Shown in pieces: positions 37,304 through 44,756 of a stretch of DNA of 64,000 bases. Each line of letters begins with the position of its first letter. Positions within the stretch are counted from its first letter, which is position 1. The notes below the pieces were generated by a model. The model was not told the DNA's origin. It made no database searches and saw nothing but the letters and a program-made list of their open reading frames with translations. Origin of the DNA: Leifsonia sp. AG29 (lineage in GTDB: Bacteria; Actinomycetota; Actinomycetes; Actinomycetales; Microbacteriaceae); the NCBI RefSeq assembly GCF_009765225.1, contig NZ_VMSF01000001.1, forward strand, positions 1,550,001 to 1,614,000, written 5' to 3'. Position numbers and translations under genes: made by a program.

Positions 37304-38176
37304 GTGAGTTCCGAGCCCGCGATCGTCGCCAGCGACCTGTCCGTCGAATACCCCGCGCGGGGCGCCAGCCCCTCGTGCGTCGCCCTGCGCGGGGTGTCCT
37401 TCCGGCTCGATCCCGGCCAGGTGCTCGGCGTACTCGGAGAGACGGGTTCGGGCAAGAGCACCCTGGCGGCGGTCATCGCGGGCCGCGGACTGCCGATCCG
37501 ATCGTCCGAGGCGGGACCGCGGATCACCGGGGGCGAGCTGCGCGTGCTCGGACGCCCGCTCCGCAAGGCGCACCGGCGCGACGTCGCCGAGGTGACGTTC
37601 CACGTCGGCTATCTCCCCCAGGAGGCGGCGAGCACGCTCGAGCCCTCGCTGAGCGTCCAGGACAACGTCGCGCTGCCGATCTTCGAGCGCGACGAGCGCT
37701 ACCCGCGTCGCGAAGCAGGCGCGCGCGCGGCGACGATCCTCGACACCGTCCACCTGCCGCTGAGCGTCCTCGACAAGTACCCCTACGAGCTCAGTGCCGG
37801 CCAGCGCCAGCGCGTGGCGCTCGCACGTGCGCTGGTCCTCGGACCGAGCATCCTGGTCGCCGACGAGCCCACGGCGGGAATCGACGCCACGGTGCGCGAC
37901 GCCGTCATCGACCTCCTCGCCCAGTTGCGGGGACACGCCGGCTTCTCCGCCGTGATCGTCAGCCACGATCTCGCCGTCCTGCGTCGCGCGACCGACGCCT
38001 CCCTCGTGCTGCAAGGCGGGCGCCCGGTCGGGTACGGACCCATCGAGCATGTCCTGGCCGAGCCTGCGCACCCGTTCGTCGCCGAACTCGCCAAGGCGCT
38101 CGGGCCGGCCTCCCGGCGCACGGAACGCCGCCCGCAGCGCGCCGCGGCCAGCCGAAAGACCGGAGACGACCGATGA
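37304..38176 (+). CDS. Additional ABC transporter ATP-binding protein
   Basis: A 290-residue single ABC ATPase. Walker A is GETGSGKST, the signature is LSAGQRQRVALARAL (Ala in place of the usual second Gly), Walker B is ILVADEPTAGID, and the switch His is in VIVSHDLAV. The family resembles peptide/nickel ATPases. The operon already has a double ATPase, so this subunit is surplus; it may serve another permease or modulate the transporter. It starts at GTG 37304, and its stop overlaps the dehydrogenase ATG by four bases. Confidence 0.88.
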   Translation: MSSEPAIVASDLSVEYPARGASPSCVALRGVSFRLDPGQVLGVLGETGSGKSTLAAVIAGRGLPIRSSEAGPRITGGELRVLGRPLRKAHRRDVAEVTFHVGYLPQEAASTLEPSLSVQDNVALPIFERDERYPRREAGARAATILDTVHLPLSVLDKYPYELSAGQRQRVALARALVLGPSILVADEPTAGIDATVRDAVIDLLAQLRGHAGFSAVIVSHDLAVLRRATDASLVLQGGRPVGYGPIEHVLAEPAHPFVAELAKALGPASRRTERRPQRAAASRKTGDDR

Positions 38177-39183
38177 CCGACCGCACGAACGGGACTCCCC
38201 AGCACCGGGCGGTTCTCGCCGCGGACGTCGAACCGCTTCCCGAGAGCATGCGTCCCGAACCGGGCCCCATCGCGGTGCTCCCGGAGCCGGACCCGACCTT
38301 CGTCCGTGCGGTGGAGGAGGCCGGCGGGGTGGTCGAACCGCTCTCCGAGCGCACACGCGGTGTCGTCTGGCTCTCGTACCGCGATGCGGCCGCCTTCCCA
38401 CCGATCCTGCGCGAGCATCCCGCGATCGGGTGGGTGCAGCTGCCGTACGCCGGTGTGGACGCGTTCGCCGAGATCCTCGGCCGCGAGGACAGGCCCGGAC
38501 TCGTCTGGACGAGCGCGAAGGGCGCATACGCCCAGCCCGTGGCCGAGCACGCCCTCGCCTTGACGCTCGCCCTGCTCCGCGTCCTCCCGAAGCGCGTGCG
38601 CGCACGCAGCTGGGCGACGCACCAGGAGGGGCGCTCGCTCTACAGCAGGAACATCGTGATCGTCGGGGCCGGGGGCATCGCCCTGGAGTTGATGCGCCTG
38701 CTCGAGCCGTTCGCGGTGCGCGTCACCGTGGTGCGGCGCTCCGAGCAGCCCGTGCCGGGCGCGATCCGGACCGTCACCGCCGACCGCCTCGCCGAGGTGC
38801 TCCCGGAGGCCGACGTCGTCGTCGTCGCCGCGGCGCTCACGACCGGCACGAGACACTTGTTCGGGGAGGCCGAGTTCGCCGCCATGAAGCGCACCGCCTA
38901 TCTCGTCAACATCGCGCGCGGCGGACTCGTCGACACGGACGCCCTGCTGACCGCTCTCCGGGGCGAGCAGATCGCCGGCGCGGGTCTCGACGTCACCGAA
39001 CCCGAGCCGTTGCCGGACGGCCATCCGCTCTGGGACGAACCCCGCGTGCTCATCACGCCGCACCAGGCGGACACCCCCGAGATGACCGCTCCGCTGCTCG
39101 CCGAGCGCATCCGGCTGAACGTGTCGGCCTTCCTCGGCGACGGGCGATTCGTCGGCGTCGTGGACCCGCAGGCCGGTTACTGA
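38173..39183 (+). CDS. D-isomer-specific 2-hydroxyacid dehydrogenase
   Basis: A 336-residue NAD(P)-dependent 2-hydroxyacid dehydrogenase. The nucleotide-binding loop is IVGAGGIALEL, the catalytic Arg is in NIARGGLVDTDALL, the Glu is in DVTEPEPLPDGHPLW, and the His is in LITPHQAD. It reduces a 2-keto acid or oxidises a D-2-hydroxyacid; the substrate is unknown. Its overlap with a transporter ATPase gene suggests it acts on the imported compound or a product of it. Confidence 0.9.
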   Translation: MTDRTNGTPQHRAVLAADVEPLPESMRPEPGPIAVLPEPDPTFVRAVEEAGGVVEPLSERTRGVVWLSYRDAAAFPPILREHPAIGWVQLPYAGVDAFAEILGREDRPGLVWTSAKGAYAQPVAEHALALTLALLRVLPKRVRARSWATHQEGRSLYSRNIVIVGAGGIALELMRLLEPFAVRVTVVRRSEQPVPGAIRTVTADRLAEVLPEADVVVVAAALTTGTRHLFGEAEFAAMKRTAYLVNIARGGLVDTDALLTALRGEQIAGAGLDVTEPEPLPDGHPLWDEPRVLITPHQADTPEMTAPLLAERIRLNVSAFLGDGRFVGVVDPQAGY

Positions 39184-39232
39184 AGGCGACGCGCGCGGGA
39201 CGCCGACCGATTTCTGCACCGATCGAAATCTT

Positions 39233-39243
39233 GCTACAGTAGC
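39233..39243. promoter_or_regulatory. Possible tRNA-Asn -10 region with dyad
   Basis: The perfect dyad GCTAC-A-GTAGC contains a -10-like TACAGT (39235-39240), 19 bases before the mature tRNA. A poor -35-like TTTCTG lies at 39211-39216. This is the only promoter-like sequence I see before the tRNA, and it is weak evidence. Confidence 0.35.
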
Positions 39244-39259
39244 TTCGCTGATCAAGCAT

Positions 39260-39332
39260 TCCTCGATAGCTCAATTGGCAGAGCAGCCGGCTGTTAACCG
39301 GCAGGTTCTTGGTTCGAGTCCAAGTCGGGGAG
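39260..39332 (+). tRNA. tRNA-Asn (GTT)
   Basis: The cloverleaf folds. The acceptor TCCTCGA (39260-39266) pairs with TCGGGGA (39325-39331) with one T-G wobble. The anticodon loop CTGTTAA carries GTT (Asn), and the T-arm is GGTTCGAGTCC. The discriminator is G39332, and CCA is encoded at 39333-39335. A terminator follows 14 bases downstream, so it is a single-gene transcript. Confidence 0.96.
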
Positions 39333-39346
39333 CCACACCAGGTCGA

Positions 39347-39391
39347 AAGGCCCCGGTCCGCGCGGGAATCCTCCCTCCGGAACGGGGCCTT
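39347..39391 (+). terminator. Terminator after tRNA-Asn
   Basis: A 9-bp stem, AAGGCCCCG (39347-39355) pairing with CGGGGCCTT (39383-39391), encloses a loop of 27 bases, followed by TCGCCGTTTCC. The position immediately after the tRNA supports a terminator role. Nothing else is seen in 39392-39484. Confidence 0.65.
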
Positions 39392-39496
39392 CGCCGTTTC
39401 CTCTCGCCGGCTGCCTCGGTATGCCGCGACGGGAATGGACGCGTCCGTCCTCGGTCGGGCATCCCCGAGGCGCGCCGGACGGCCTAGCATGCCGCC

Positions 39497-39721
39497 ATGA
39501 CCGAGCACGAGAAAAGCGACAAGTCCCGCCGTCACGGCGACCGGGAACACGAGGGCGAGGAGCCGGACGACGCGCTCGAGGAGTATGAGAACGACGCCGA
39601 CGAGCAGCGAGCCTCCCTCGAGCGCGAGGCGGGCCTGACCGCGTTCGGAGGGCCGGCCTTCGGACGGATCTTCGGGAACCCGCCCGACGACTCCGGTTTC
39701 GACGCCCAGCACAATCCGTGA
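39497..39721 (+). CDS. Small acidic hypothetical protein
   Basis: A 74-residue, highly charged protein. It starts MTEHEKSDKSRRHGDREHEG, continues with an acidic helix-like middle (EEPDDALEEYENDADEQ), and has a more hydrophobic C-terminus with AFGGPAFGRIFGNPPDD. I do not recognise a family. TAGCAT (39485-39490) exactly six bases before the ATG matches the leaderless promoter pattern seen elsewhere here, which supports a real gene. Confidence 0.6.
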   Translation: MTEHEKSDKSRRHGDREHEGEEPDDALEEYENDADEQRASLEREAGLTAFGGPAFGRIFGNPPDDSGFDAQHNP

Positions 39722-39741
39722 GCGCGCGGGCATCGTCCCCG

Positions 39742-39757
39742 TACACCCGGGGGAGTA
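39742..39757. promoter_or_regulatory. Candidate operator TACaCC-N4-GGaGTA before second two-component operon
   Basis: An imperfect inverted repeat, TACACC-CGGG-GGAGTA, lies 57 bases before the kinase ATG and 45 bases before its -10-like TAGCAT (39803-39808). A related element with an identical right half, GGAGTAG followed by a pyrimidine and CC, lies downstream of this operon at 41726-41741. It is a candidate site for the operon's own response regulator (inference). Confidence 0.4.
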
Positions 39758-39814
39758 GCCCCGAGACGACCGCCGGCGCACGACCGGGCGGACCGCCCTG
39801 ATTAGCATGGGGAG

Positions 39815-41047
39815 ATGCCGTGGTCCCGCCGCCTCCCGCCCGGTGAGGAGGCGCGCCCGGCCTTCGCGCCGAGGCAGAATGCTCCTGACGAGACGGCCGC
39901 GCCCTGGGGGCCCCCGAGCGGACGCTGGGACGGTCGCCGCCCGCACGGCGCGCGCTGGTTCTCCGTCGTCATCGCCCTGGCCGTCCAGCTCCCCGGGCTG
40001 ATCATCGCCGGGATGCGCGCGGCGGGGGAGCCCTTGACCTTCGTCTTCCTTCTGCTCGCATTCCTCGCGTCGTTCCTCCTGCTCCTCGGCAAGCGTTATC
40101 CGGGGCCTGTCGTGGTCGCTGTCGCGACCCTGTGCCTGCCGGCCGTCGCCGTGACCTCCGGCCCGGCCTTCTCGGCCGTCCCCGTGGCCTTCGCCGTCAT
40201 CGGCGCCGTCGTGCGCGGAGCGCGGGTGTGGGCCTGGTGGACGCTTGCCGGGTTCGCCGTCATCGGGCCCGCGACGGCGTACCTCCTGCGGGACCAGCCC
40301 GTCGCGACCGTGCGGCCGCTCATCACAGCGCTGATCCTGTGCCTCCTCGTCGGGGTCGGCGAGGCCGTGCGGAACCGCCGCGAACGGTACCGCGAGGTCG
40401 CGCGCGCCGCCGCGGCGAGGCGCGAGGCCGCGGCCGAGGCGGAGCGGCTGCGGATCGCGCGCGAGCTGCACGACGTCCTGGCGCACTCGCTGTCTCAGAT
40501 CAGCGTGCAGGCGGGCGTGGGCCTCCATCTGTTCGACTCCCGCCCGGAGAAGGCCCGCGAGAGCCTGGAGGCGATCCGCAGCACGAGCAGTCAGGCCCTG
40601 GAGGAGGTGCGGGGGGTGCTCGGATTCCTTCGATCCGACGGGTACGCCGCGCGGACGCCGGAACCGGATCTCGCTCGTGTACCCGTCCTCGTCGACACTT
40701 ACCGGCGCGCAGGACTCGTGGTGGTCTACGAGAACGGTCTGACGTCCACGCCCTCAGCCGCAGCCCAGCTCGCCCTGTACCGAATCGTGCAGGAATCGCT
40801 CACGAACATCGGACGCCACGCACAGGCGAGCACGGTCTCCATCCGGCTCACCGAGGAGGAGGGCGACTACGTGCTCACCGTGACCGACGACGGCCGGGGC
40901 GCGGGCACCGAGCCCGAAGGCAAGGGCATGCTCGGTATGCGTGAGCGGGCCGAGCTCCTCGGAGGGTCGTTCACCACGCGGGAACCGCCGACCGGCGGAC
41001 TCGTGGTCGAGGCGCGCATCCCCGCGAGAAGAGCGGAGACGGCGTGA
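39815..41047 (+). CDS. NarL-type sensor histidine kinase (second)
   Basis: A 410-residue kinase. A short Pro/Arg-rich N-terminus is followed by about five or six membrane helices (residues 47-190), a HisKA_3 domain with the phospho-acceptor His near residue 219 in RIARELHDVLAHSLSQIS, and a HATPase domain with YRIVQESLTNIGRHA and GKGMLGMRERAELLGG. TAGCAT six bases before the ATG suggests leaderless expression. It overlaps its response regulator by four bases. No extracellular sensing domain is visible, so it may sense the membrane itself. Confidence 0.92.
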   Translation: MPWSRRLPPGEEARPAFAPRQNAPDETAAPWGPPSGRWDGRRPHGARWFSVVIALAVQLPGLIIAGMRAAGEPLTFVFLLLAFLASFLLLLGKRYPGPVVVAVATLCLPAVAVTSGPAFSAVPVAFAVIGAVVRGARVWAWWTLAGFAVIGPATAYLLRDQPVATVRPLITALILCLLVGVGEAVRNRRERYREVARAAAARREAAAEAERLRIARELHDVLAHSLSQISVQAGVGLHLFDSRPEKARESLEAIRSTSSQALEEVRGVLGFLRSDGYAARTPEPDLARVPVLVDTYRRAGLVVVYENGLTSTPSAAAQLALYRIVQESLTNIGRHAQASTVSIRLTEEEGDYVLTVTDDGRGAGTEPEGKGMLGMRERAELLGGSFTTREPPTGGLVVEARIPARRAETA

Positions 41048-41706
41048 TCCGGGTGCTTCTGGCCGACGACCAGCATCTGGTGCGGGCGGGTTTCCGTGCG
41101 CTGCTCGAGTCCGAGCCCGGCGTGGACGTGGTCGGCGAGGCGGGCACGGGACGCGAAGCACTGCGGCTGGTCCGCGACCTGCGCCCGGACGTCGTGCTCA
41201 TGGACATCCGCATGCCGGACGGCGACGGCCTCTGGGCGACCGGGGAGATCGCGGCCGACCCGGAGCTCGCAGCCACCCGGATCGTGATCGTGACCACGTT
41301 CGAGCTCGACGAGTACGTCGCCCAGGCGATCGTCGCGGGCGCGAGCGGCTTCCTCGTCAAGGACACGGAGCCCGTCGACCTCATCCGCGCCGTCCGCGTG
41401 GTCGCCGCGGGGGAGGCGCTCCTCTCTCCCGGCGTGACGCGGCGGCTCATCGAGCGCGTCGCCGGTGGCCTGCGGCCCCCGCCCGACACCTCCCGGCTCG
41501 CCTCGCTCACCGACCGGGAGAGGGAGGTCCTACAGCTGGTCGGCCAGGGTCTCACCAACACGGAGATCGGGGAGCGCCTGTATGTGAGCCCGCTCACGGC
41601 CAAGACGCACGTCTCGCGCATCATGACCAAGCTCGACGCGCGCGACCGGGTCCATCTCGTCGTGCTGGCCTACGAGACGGGCATCGTCCAGCCCGGCTGG
41701 CAGTAG
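41044..41706 (+). CDS. NarL/LuxR-type response regulator (second)
   Basis: A 220-residue response regulator. The receiver has LLADDQHLVRAGF, phospho-acceptor Asp near residue 54 in VVLMDIRMPDGDG, and Thr/Lys in TTFELDE and FLVKDTEP. The LuxR helix-turn-helix is SLTDREREVLQLVGQGLTNTEIG and TAKTHVSRIMTKLDARDR. GTG start inside the kinase stop. Dyads at 39742-39757 and 41726-41741 flank the operon and are its candidate sites. Confidence 0.94.
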   Translation: MIRVLLADDQHLVRAGFRALLESEPGVDVVGEAGTGREALRLVRDLRPDVVLMDIRMPDGDGLWATGEIAADPELAATRIVIVTTFELDEYVAQAIVAGASGFLVKDTEPVDLIRAVRVVAAGEALLSPGVTRRLIERVAGGLRPPPDTSRLASLTDREREVLQLVGQGLTNTEIGERLYVSPLTAKTHVSRIMTKLDARDRVHLVVLAYETGIVQPGWQ

Positions 41707-41725
41707 CACGGGGCGATGCAGGCGC

Positions 41726-41741
41726 TGCTCCGCGCGGAGTA
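41726..41741. promoter_or_regulatory. Candidate operator TGCTCC-N4-GGAGTA before SHOCT gene
   Basis: This is an inverted repeat containing the perfect 12-base palindrome CTCCGCGCGGAG (41728-41739). The right half GGAGTAG plus pyrimidine-CC is shared with the element upstream of the two-component operon (39742-39757). It lies about 100 bases before the SHOCT protein ATG, so that gene may belong to the same regulon (inference). Confidence 0.4.
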
Positions 41742-41842
41742 GTCCAGGTCACTCCGCCGGGCCGATTCGCGGCGGTCGCGTGCGCAGCACGCTGGGAGAG
41801 CACGGCCCGCTACCGAGGCGGGCCCCATCGATTGGATGCACC

Positions 41843-42142
41843 ATGCTGAGCACATCGGCCCTCGCCGTCGCCGTCCCCTGCGTCGCCGCCTGGGGCGGCC
41901 CCTGGTTCGGGTGGTGGTGGTTCCTCATCCCGCTGTTCTGGATCGGGCTCTTCGTCCTGCTCTTCTCGCTCGCGGGGCGTCGCTGGCGGCGAGCCGCGCG
42001 GGCCGGATACGGCTGGGGGCCCGGAGGGACCCGCGGGGCCGAGCAGACGCTCGCCCAGCGGTACGCGAACGGCGACATCGACGAGCAGGAGTACCGCGCC
42101 CGGTTGGAGGTCCTCCGGGCGAACCGGGGCGACGGGTCCTGA
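41843..42142 (+). CDS. SHOCT domain membrane protein
   Basis: A 99-residue protein. A Trp-rich hydrophobic segment (residues about 17-45) precedes a basic stretch and a C-terminal SHOCT motif, AEQTLAQRYANGDIDEQEYRARLEVL. SHOCT proteins are small, widespread and of unclear function. ATG 41843 is preferred over an in-frame upstream GTG-type start at 41780, which would add an unlikely N-terminus. It follows the second response regulator by 136 bases. Confidence 0.8.
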   Translation: MLSTSALAVAVPCVAAWGGPWFGWWWFLIPLFWIGLFVLLFSLAGRRWRRAARAGYGWGPGGTRGAEQTLAQRYANGDIDEQEYRARLEVLRANRGDGS

Positions 42143-42227
42143 GGCCGGGAGCGCCCGACGCGAGGGCCCGCGTGGTGCGGCCCGGTAGGATCGACCGGGC
42201 TGCACCACCTCCGGCCGGAAGGGACCC

Positions 42228-43097
42228 ATGGTTTTCTGGATCGTCGTTGCGGTCGTGTCCTCGGTGGCCGCTCTGGCCCTGCTCGTCCTCTGGCTCGCGG
42301 AGCGGGCCCGGCGCGTGCGCCTGGCGCGGAGTCGCGAGGAGACGGAGTGGGACCGCCTAGACCGCGAGCTGGAGCTCGCGGAGCAGGCCGGCCGCTTCCG
42401 GATCGTGGCCGATCTGGGCGATGTCGCGGTCCAGGCCGTGTCCCGGCTCGTGAGCCAGGCGGAGAGCATCCGCTACACCGCGGCCGATTCCCCGACGGCG
42501 TCCCGGGCCTCGTCCGAATTGGCGGACTCCGCCAAAGAGGCGCTGGGCGAGCTCCGGCGCCTCCAGAGCGTCGCCAGGGAGGGTGGCGCCGCCGGGCTGG
42601 CGCCGAGCCTCCACTCGGTTCGGGACCTCTTCGCGGAGCTCCGCGACCGGGGCCTCTCGGTCGCCTTCGCCGAGCGCGGTGAGCGCTTCGAGCTCCGGCC
42701 CGGCGCGGAGGTCGCCGTCCTCCGGATCCTGCAGACCAGCCTCGAGAACTCGCTCAAGCACGGCGGATCGGGAACGACCGCCGCGGTGACCTTCGCCTGG
42801 ACCGACGTCGGGCTCCAGGTGAGCGTCGACGACGACGGCATCCGGGCGGCGGCGCGCCGCTCGGGCCTGGACCGCGCCGGGGTCGACGAGGCGACCGCCT
42901 ACGGCATCGCCGACGACGTGGAGGCGCTCATCGCCGAGTTCGAGGGGGAGGGGCTCGCCGAGCTGCGGCATCGGGCCGAGGTCTTCGGCGGGACCGTGAA
43001 CGCCCGGGCCGTCCCCGGCGTCGGCTTCTCGGTGTCGGCCGTCTTCCCCGCGCTCCGCCACCACAACGGCGTCCACGGCGTGGACCTCACGCGCTGA
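42228..43097 (+). CDS. Histidine-kinase-like protein lacking the phospho-acceptor His
   Basis: A 289-residue protein. One N-terminal membrane helix (residues 2-24) is followed by a HisKA_3-like helical region in which the usual DLHD reads DLGD (Gly64 in place of His), then a HATPase-like domain with N-box-like LQTSLENSLKHGG and a GEGLAELRHRAEVFGG motif. It therefore keeps an ATPase fold but cannot autophosphorylate in the normal way. It lies near an intact kinase/regulator pair and may modulate it. No response regulator is adjacent to it. A Shine-Dalgarno GGAAGGGA precedes the ATG. Confidence 0.85.
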   Translation: MVFWIVVAVVSSVAALALLVLWLAERARRVRLARSREETEWDRLDRELELAEQAGRFRIVADLGDVAVQAVSRLVSQAESIRYTAADSPTASRASSELADSAKEALGELRRLQSVAREGGAAGLAPSLHSVRDLFAELRDRGLSVAFAERGERFELRPGAEVAVLRILQTSLENSLKHGGSGTTAAVTFAWTDVGLQVSVDDDGIRAAARRSGLDRAGVDEATAYGIADDVEALIAEFEGEGLAELRHRAEVFGGTVNARAVPGVGFSVSAVFPALRHHNGVHGVDLTR

Positions 43098-43101
43098 GCG
43101 A

Positions 43102-43665
43102 TCAGTCCTCGAGGTGGTCCCGGCCGGGCAGCCAGCTCAGGCCGGGCACACCCCACCCGTTCTTGCGCTGCGTCTTGAGCGCCGCCTTGCCGTACGGGTG
43201 GTCGAGGCGGTCGACGTAGAGCACGCCGTCGAGATGGTCGTACTCGTGCTGGAAGATGCGGGCGAGCCACCCCTCGGCGCGGATCTCGAACTCCCGGCCG
43301 TCCAGATCGGTGGCCTGGAGGATCGCCCGGTCGGCGCGCCGCAGCGGGAAGCGCTCGCCCGGGAACGAGAGGCACCCCTCCGACTCGTTCTCCTCGTCCG
43401 GCTCGCCGACCGTGAGAGGGCTCAGCCACAGCACGGGGTTCACCGCGACGCCGCGATGGAGCACGTCGTCGTCGGTCCAGCCGTAGACGAAGAGGCGCAG
43501 CGGGACGCCGACCTGCGGTGCGGCGAGGCCCACTCCGGGCGCCTCGTCCATCGTCTCGAACATGTCGGCGACCAGGCGGCGCAGCTCGTCGTCGACGACG
43601 GTCACCTCGGCGGCTCTCTCGTGCAGGACGGGGTCACCGGTGATCCGGATCGGGAGGACGGCCAT
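43102..43665 (-). CDS. def: Peptide deformylase
   Basis: A 187-residue peptide deformylase that removes the formyl group from nascent proteins. All three motifs are present: GVGLAAPQVG (residues 44-53), EGCLS (96-100, metal-binding Cys98) and HEYDH (140-144). The C-terminal tail of about 25 residues is typical of actinobacterial enzymes. A -10-like TAGTCT, read on the minus strand (43672-43677), lies six bases before the ATG. It converges with the kinase-like gene with a 4-base gap. Confidence 0.97.
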   Translation of the reverse strand: MAVLPIRITGDPVLHERAAEVTVVDDELRRLVADMFETMDEAPGVGLAAPQVGVPLRLFVYGWTDDDVLHRGVAVNPVLWLSPLTVGEPDEENESEGCLSFPGERFPLRRADRAILQATDLDGREFEIRAEGWLARIFQHEYDHLDGVLYVDRLDHPYGKAALKTQRKNGWGVPGLSWLPGRDHLED

Positions 43666-43705
43666 TCAGCAAGACTATCGGGATCATTCCTTGTAGGGTC
43701 GTGGG

Positions 43706-44656
43706 GTGGGAACGGAACTGATGAGCGGGCTCGATCTGAGCTACCAGCCCAGCCAGCTCCTCGGCATCCCCGTCGCCCTCGTCGGCGCGTGCTTCCTCTC
43801 CATCGGCGCCCAGCTCCAGCACCACGGGGTCACCAAGGTGGAGGCCATGGCCGGCAGCGCGTCGAGCGGCCTGAACCCGCGCCAGCTGAGCCTCCTGCTG
43901 GCCCGTCCCTCCTGGGTCATCGGAACCCTGCTCCTCGGGCTCGCCATCGTCTTCCAGCTGGTGAGCCTCAAGCTCTCGCCGATCATCCTGGTGCAGCCGC
44001 TCGGCGTCGTCGGGCTCGTGATCACGAGCATCCTGAACGCGCGGGTCAGCCACGTGAAGCTCAATCGGCAGTCGATCGTCGCTGTGTCGCTCTGTGTCGG
44101 CGGCGTCGCGGCGTTCGTGCTGCTCGCCGCCGTCTTCGCGCGCGATCTGCCCGTCACGACGCGGTCCCTCGTGATCATCCTCATCATCCTCGCCGTGGTC
44201 CTGGTGGCCTTCGCGCTCCTGTTCGTCTTCCTGCGCCACCGGTTCAAGGCGATCATGTACATCGTCGGAGCCGGGGTGCTCTACGGCTTCGTCGCGACCC
44301 TGGCGAAGGTGGCCATCGACCGCATCTCCCAGCAGCAGATCGACTGGCTGCTGGTCCTCGTGATCGTCGCGCTCCTCGCGGCCGCCGTGCTCGGTGCGTA
44401 CTTCGTCCAGAACGCCTACTCGTCGGGGCCGCCCGACCTCGTGATCGCCGGCCTGACCGTCATCGACCCGCTCGTCGCCGTCACGATCGGCATCGTCGTG
44501 CTCGACGAGGCGGCCGGGGCCCCGTGGTGGGCGATGGTCGGGTTCGCGCTCACCGGCGCGGTGGCGATCGTCGGAGTCTTCCGGCTCGCGAAGTACCACC
44601 CGCAGACGGGGGAGGACGCGCCGGTGGCCGAGCGGATTGCCGACGCGGCCGAGTAA
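43706..44656 (+). CDS. DMT family (NIPA-like) transporter
   Basis: A 316-residue membrane protein with about nine or ten helices in the EamA/DMT fold. It begins QLLGIPVALVGACFLSIGAQLQHHG, continues with SPIILVQPLGVVGLVITSILNAR, and ends with DPLVAVTIGIVVLDEAAG. It resembles the NIPA-type putative magnesium transporters; the substrate is not proven. GTG 43706 is chosen over ATG 43721 because TAGGGT (43694-43699) ends six bases before it. Divergent from def across 40 bases. Confidence 0.85.
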   Translation: MGTELMSGLDLSYQPSQLLGIPVALVGACFLSIGAQLQHHGVTKVEAMAGSASSGLNPRQLSLLLARPSWVIGTLLLGLAIVFQLVSLKLSPIILVQPLGVVGLVITSILNARVSHVKLNRQSIVAVSLCVGGVAAFVLLAAVFARDLPVTTRSLVIILIILAVVLVAFALLFVFLRHRFKAIMYIVGAGVLYGFVATLAKVAIDRISQQQIDWLLVLVIVALLAAAVLGAYFVQNAYSSGPPDLVIAGLTVIDPLVAVTIGIVVLDEAAGAPWWAMVGFALTGAVAIVGVFRLAKYHPQTGEDAPVAERIADAAE

Positions 44657-44660
44657 ACCG

Positions 44661-44671
44661 CCTAGACTAGG
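44661..44671. promoter_or_regulatory. Palindromic -10 region upstream of glycosyltransferase
   Basis: The perfect dyad CCTAG-A-CTAGG contains a -10-like TAGACT (44663-44668). It would give a leader of about 80 bases with G+C-rich hairpins (GGCCGGGGGCGCGCTCCCGGC region, 44681-44702) before the glycosyltransferase GTG. No good -35 is seen at normal spacing. Confidence 0.4.
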
Positions 44672-44756
44672 CCGTTGAACCGGCCGGGGGCGCGCTCCCG
44701 GCGAGGCCTTCGCCGGATCCACCATCCCGGCCCACGACCGTGAGGGAACGAAAAAC

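Noticed and set aside
35344-38172. Open frame upstream of and continuous with the dehydrogenase, 1279 codons in total
   Set aside because: Only the part from ATG 38173 encodes a recognisable protein; the upstream part is a shifted frame of the ATPase genes and is Arg/Pro-rich.
35375-38605. A 1076-codon open frame on the minus strand
   Set aside because: It runs antisense through a permease, two ATPase genes and a dehydrogenase with clear motifs on the plus strand. High G+C content produces long stop-free antisense frames, and the translation is Arg/Gly/Ala/Asp-rich without family motifs.
39260-39500. tRNA-Asn 3' end as a possible integration site
   Set aside because: There is no integrase, no direct repeat of the tRNA end in the window and no change of gene content typical of an island.
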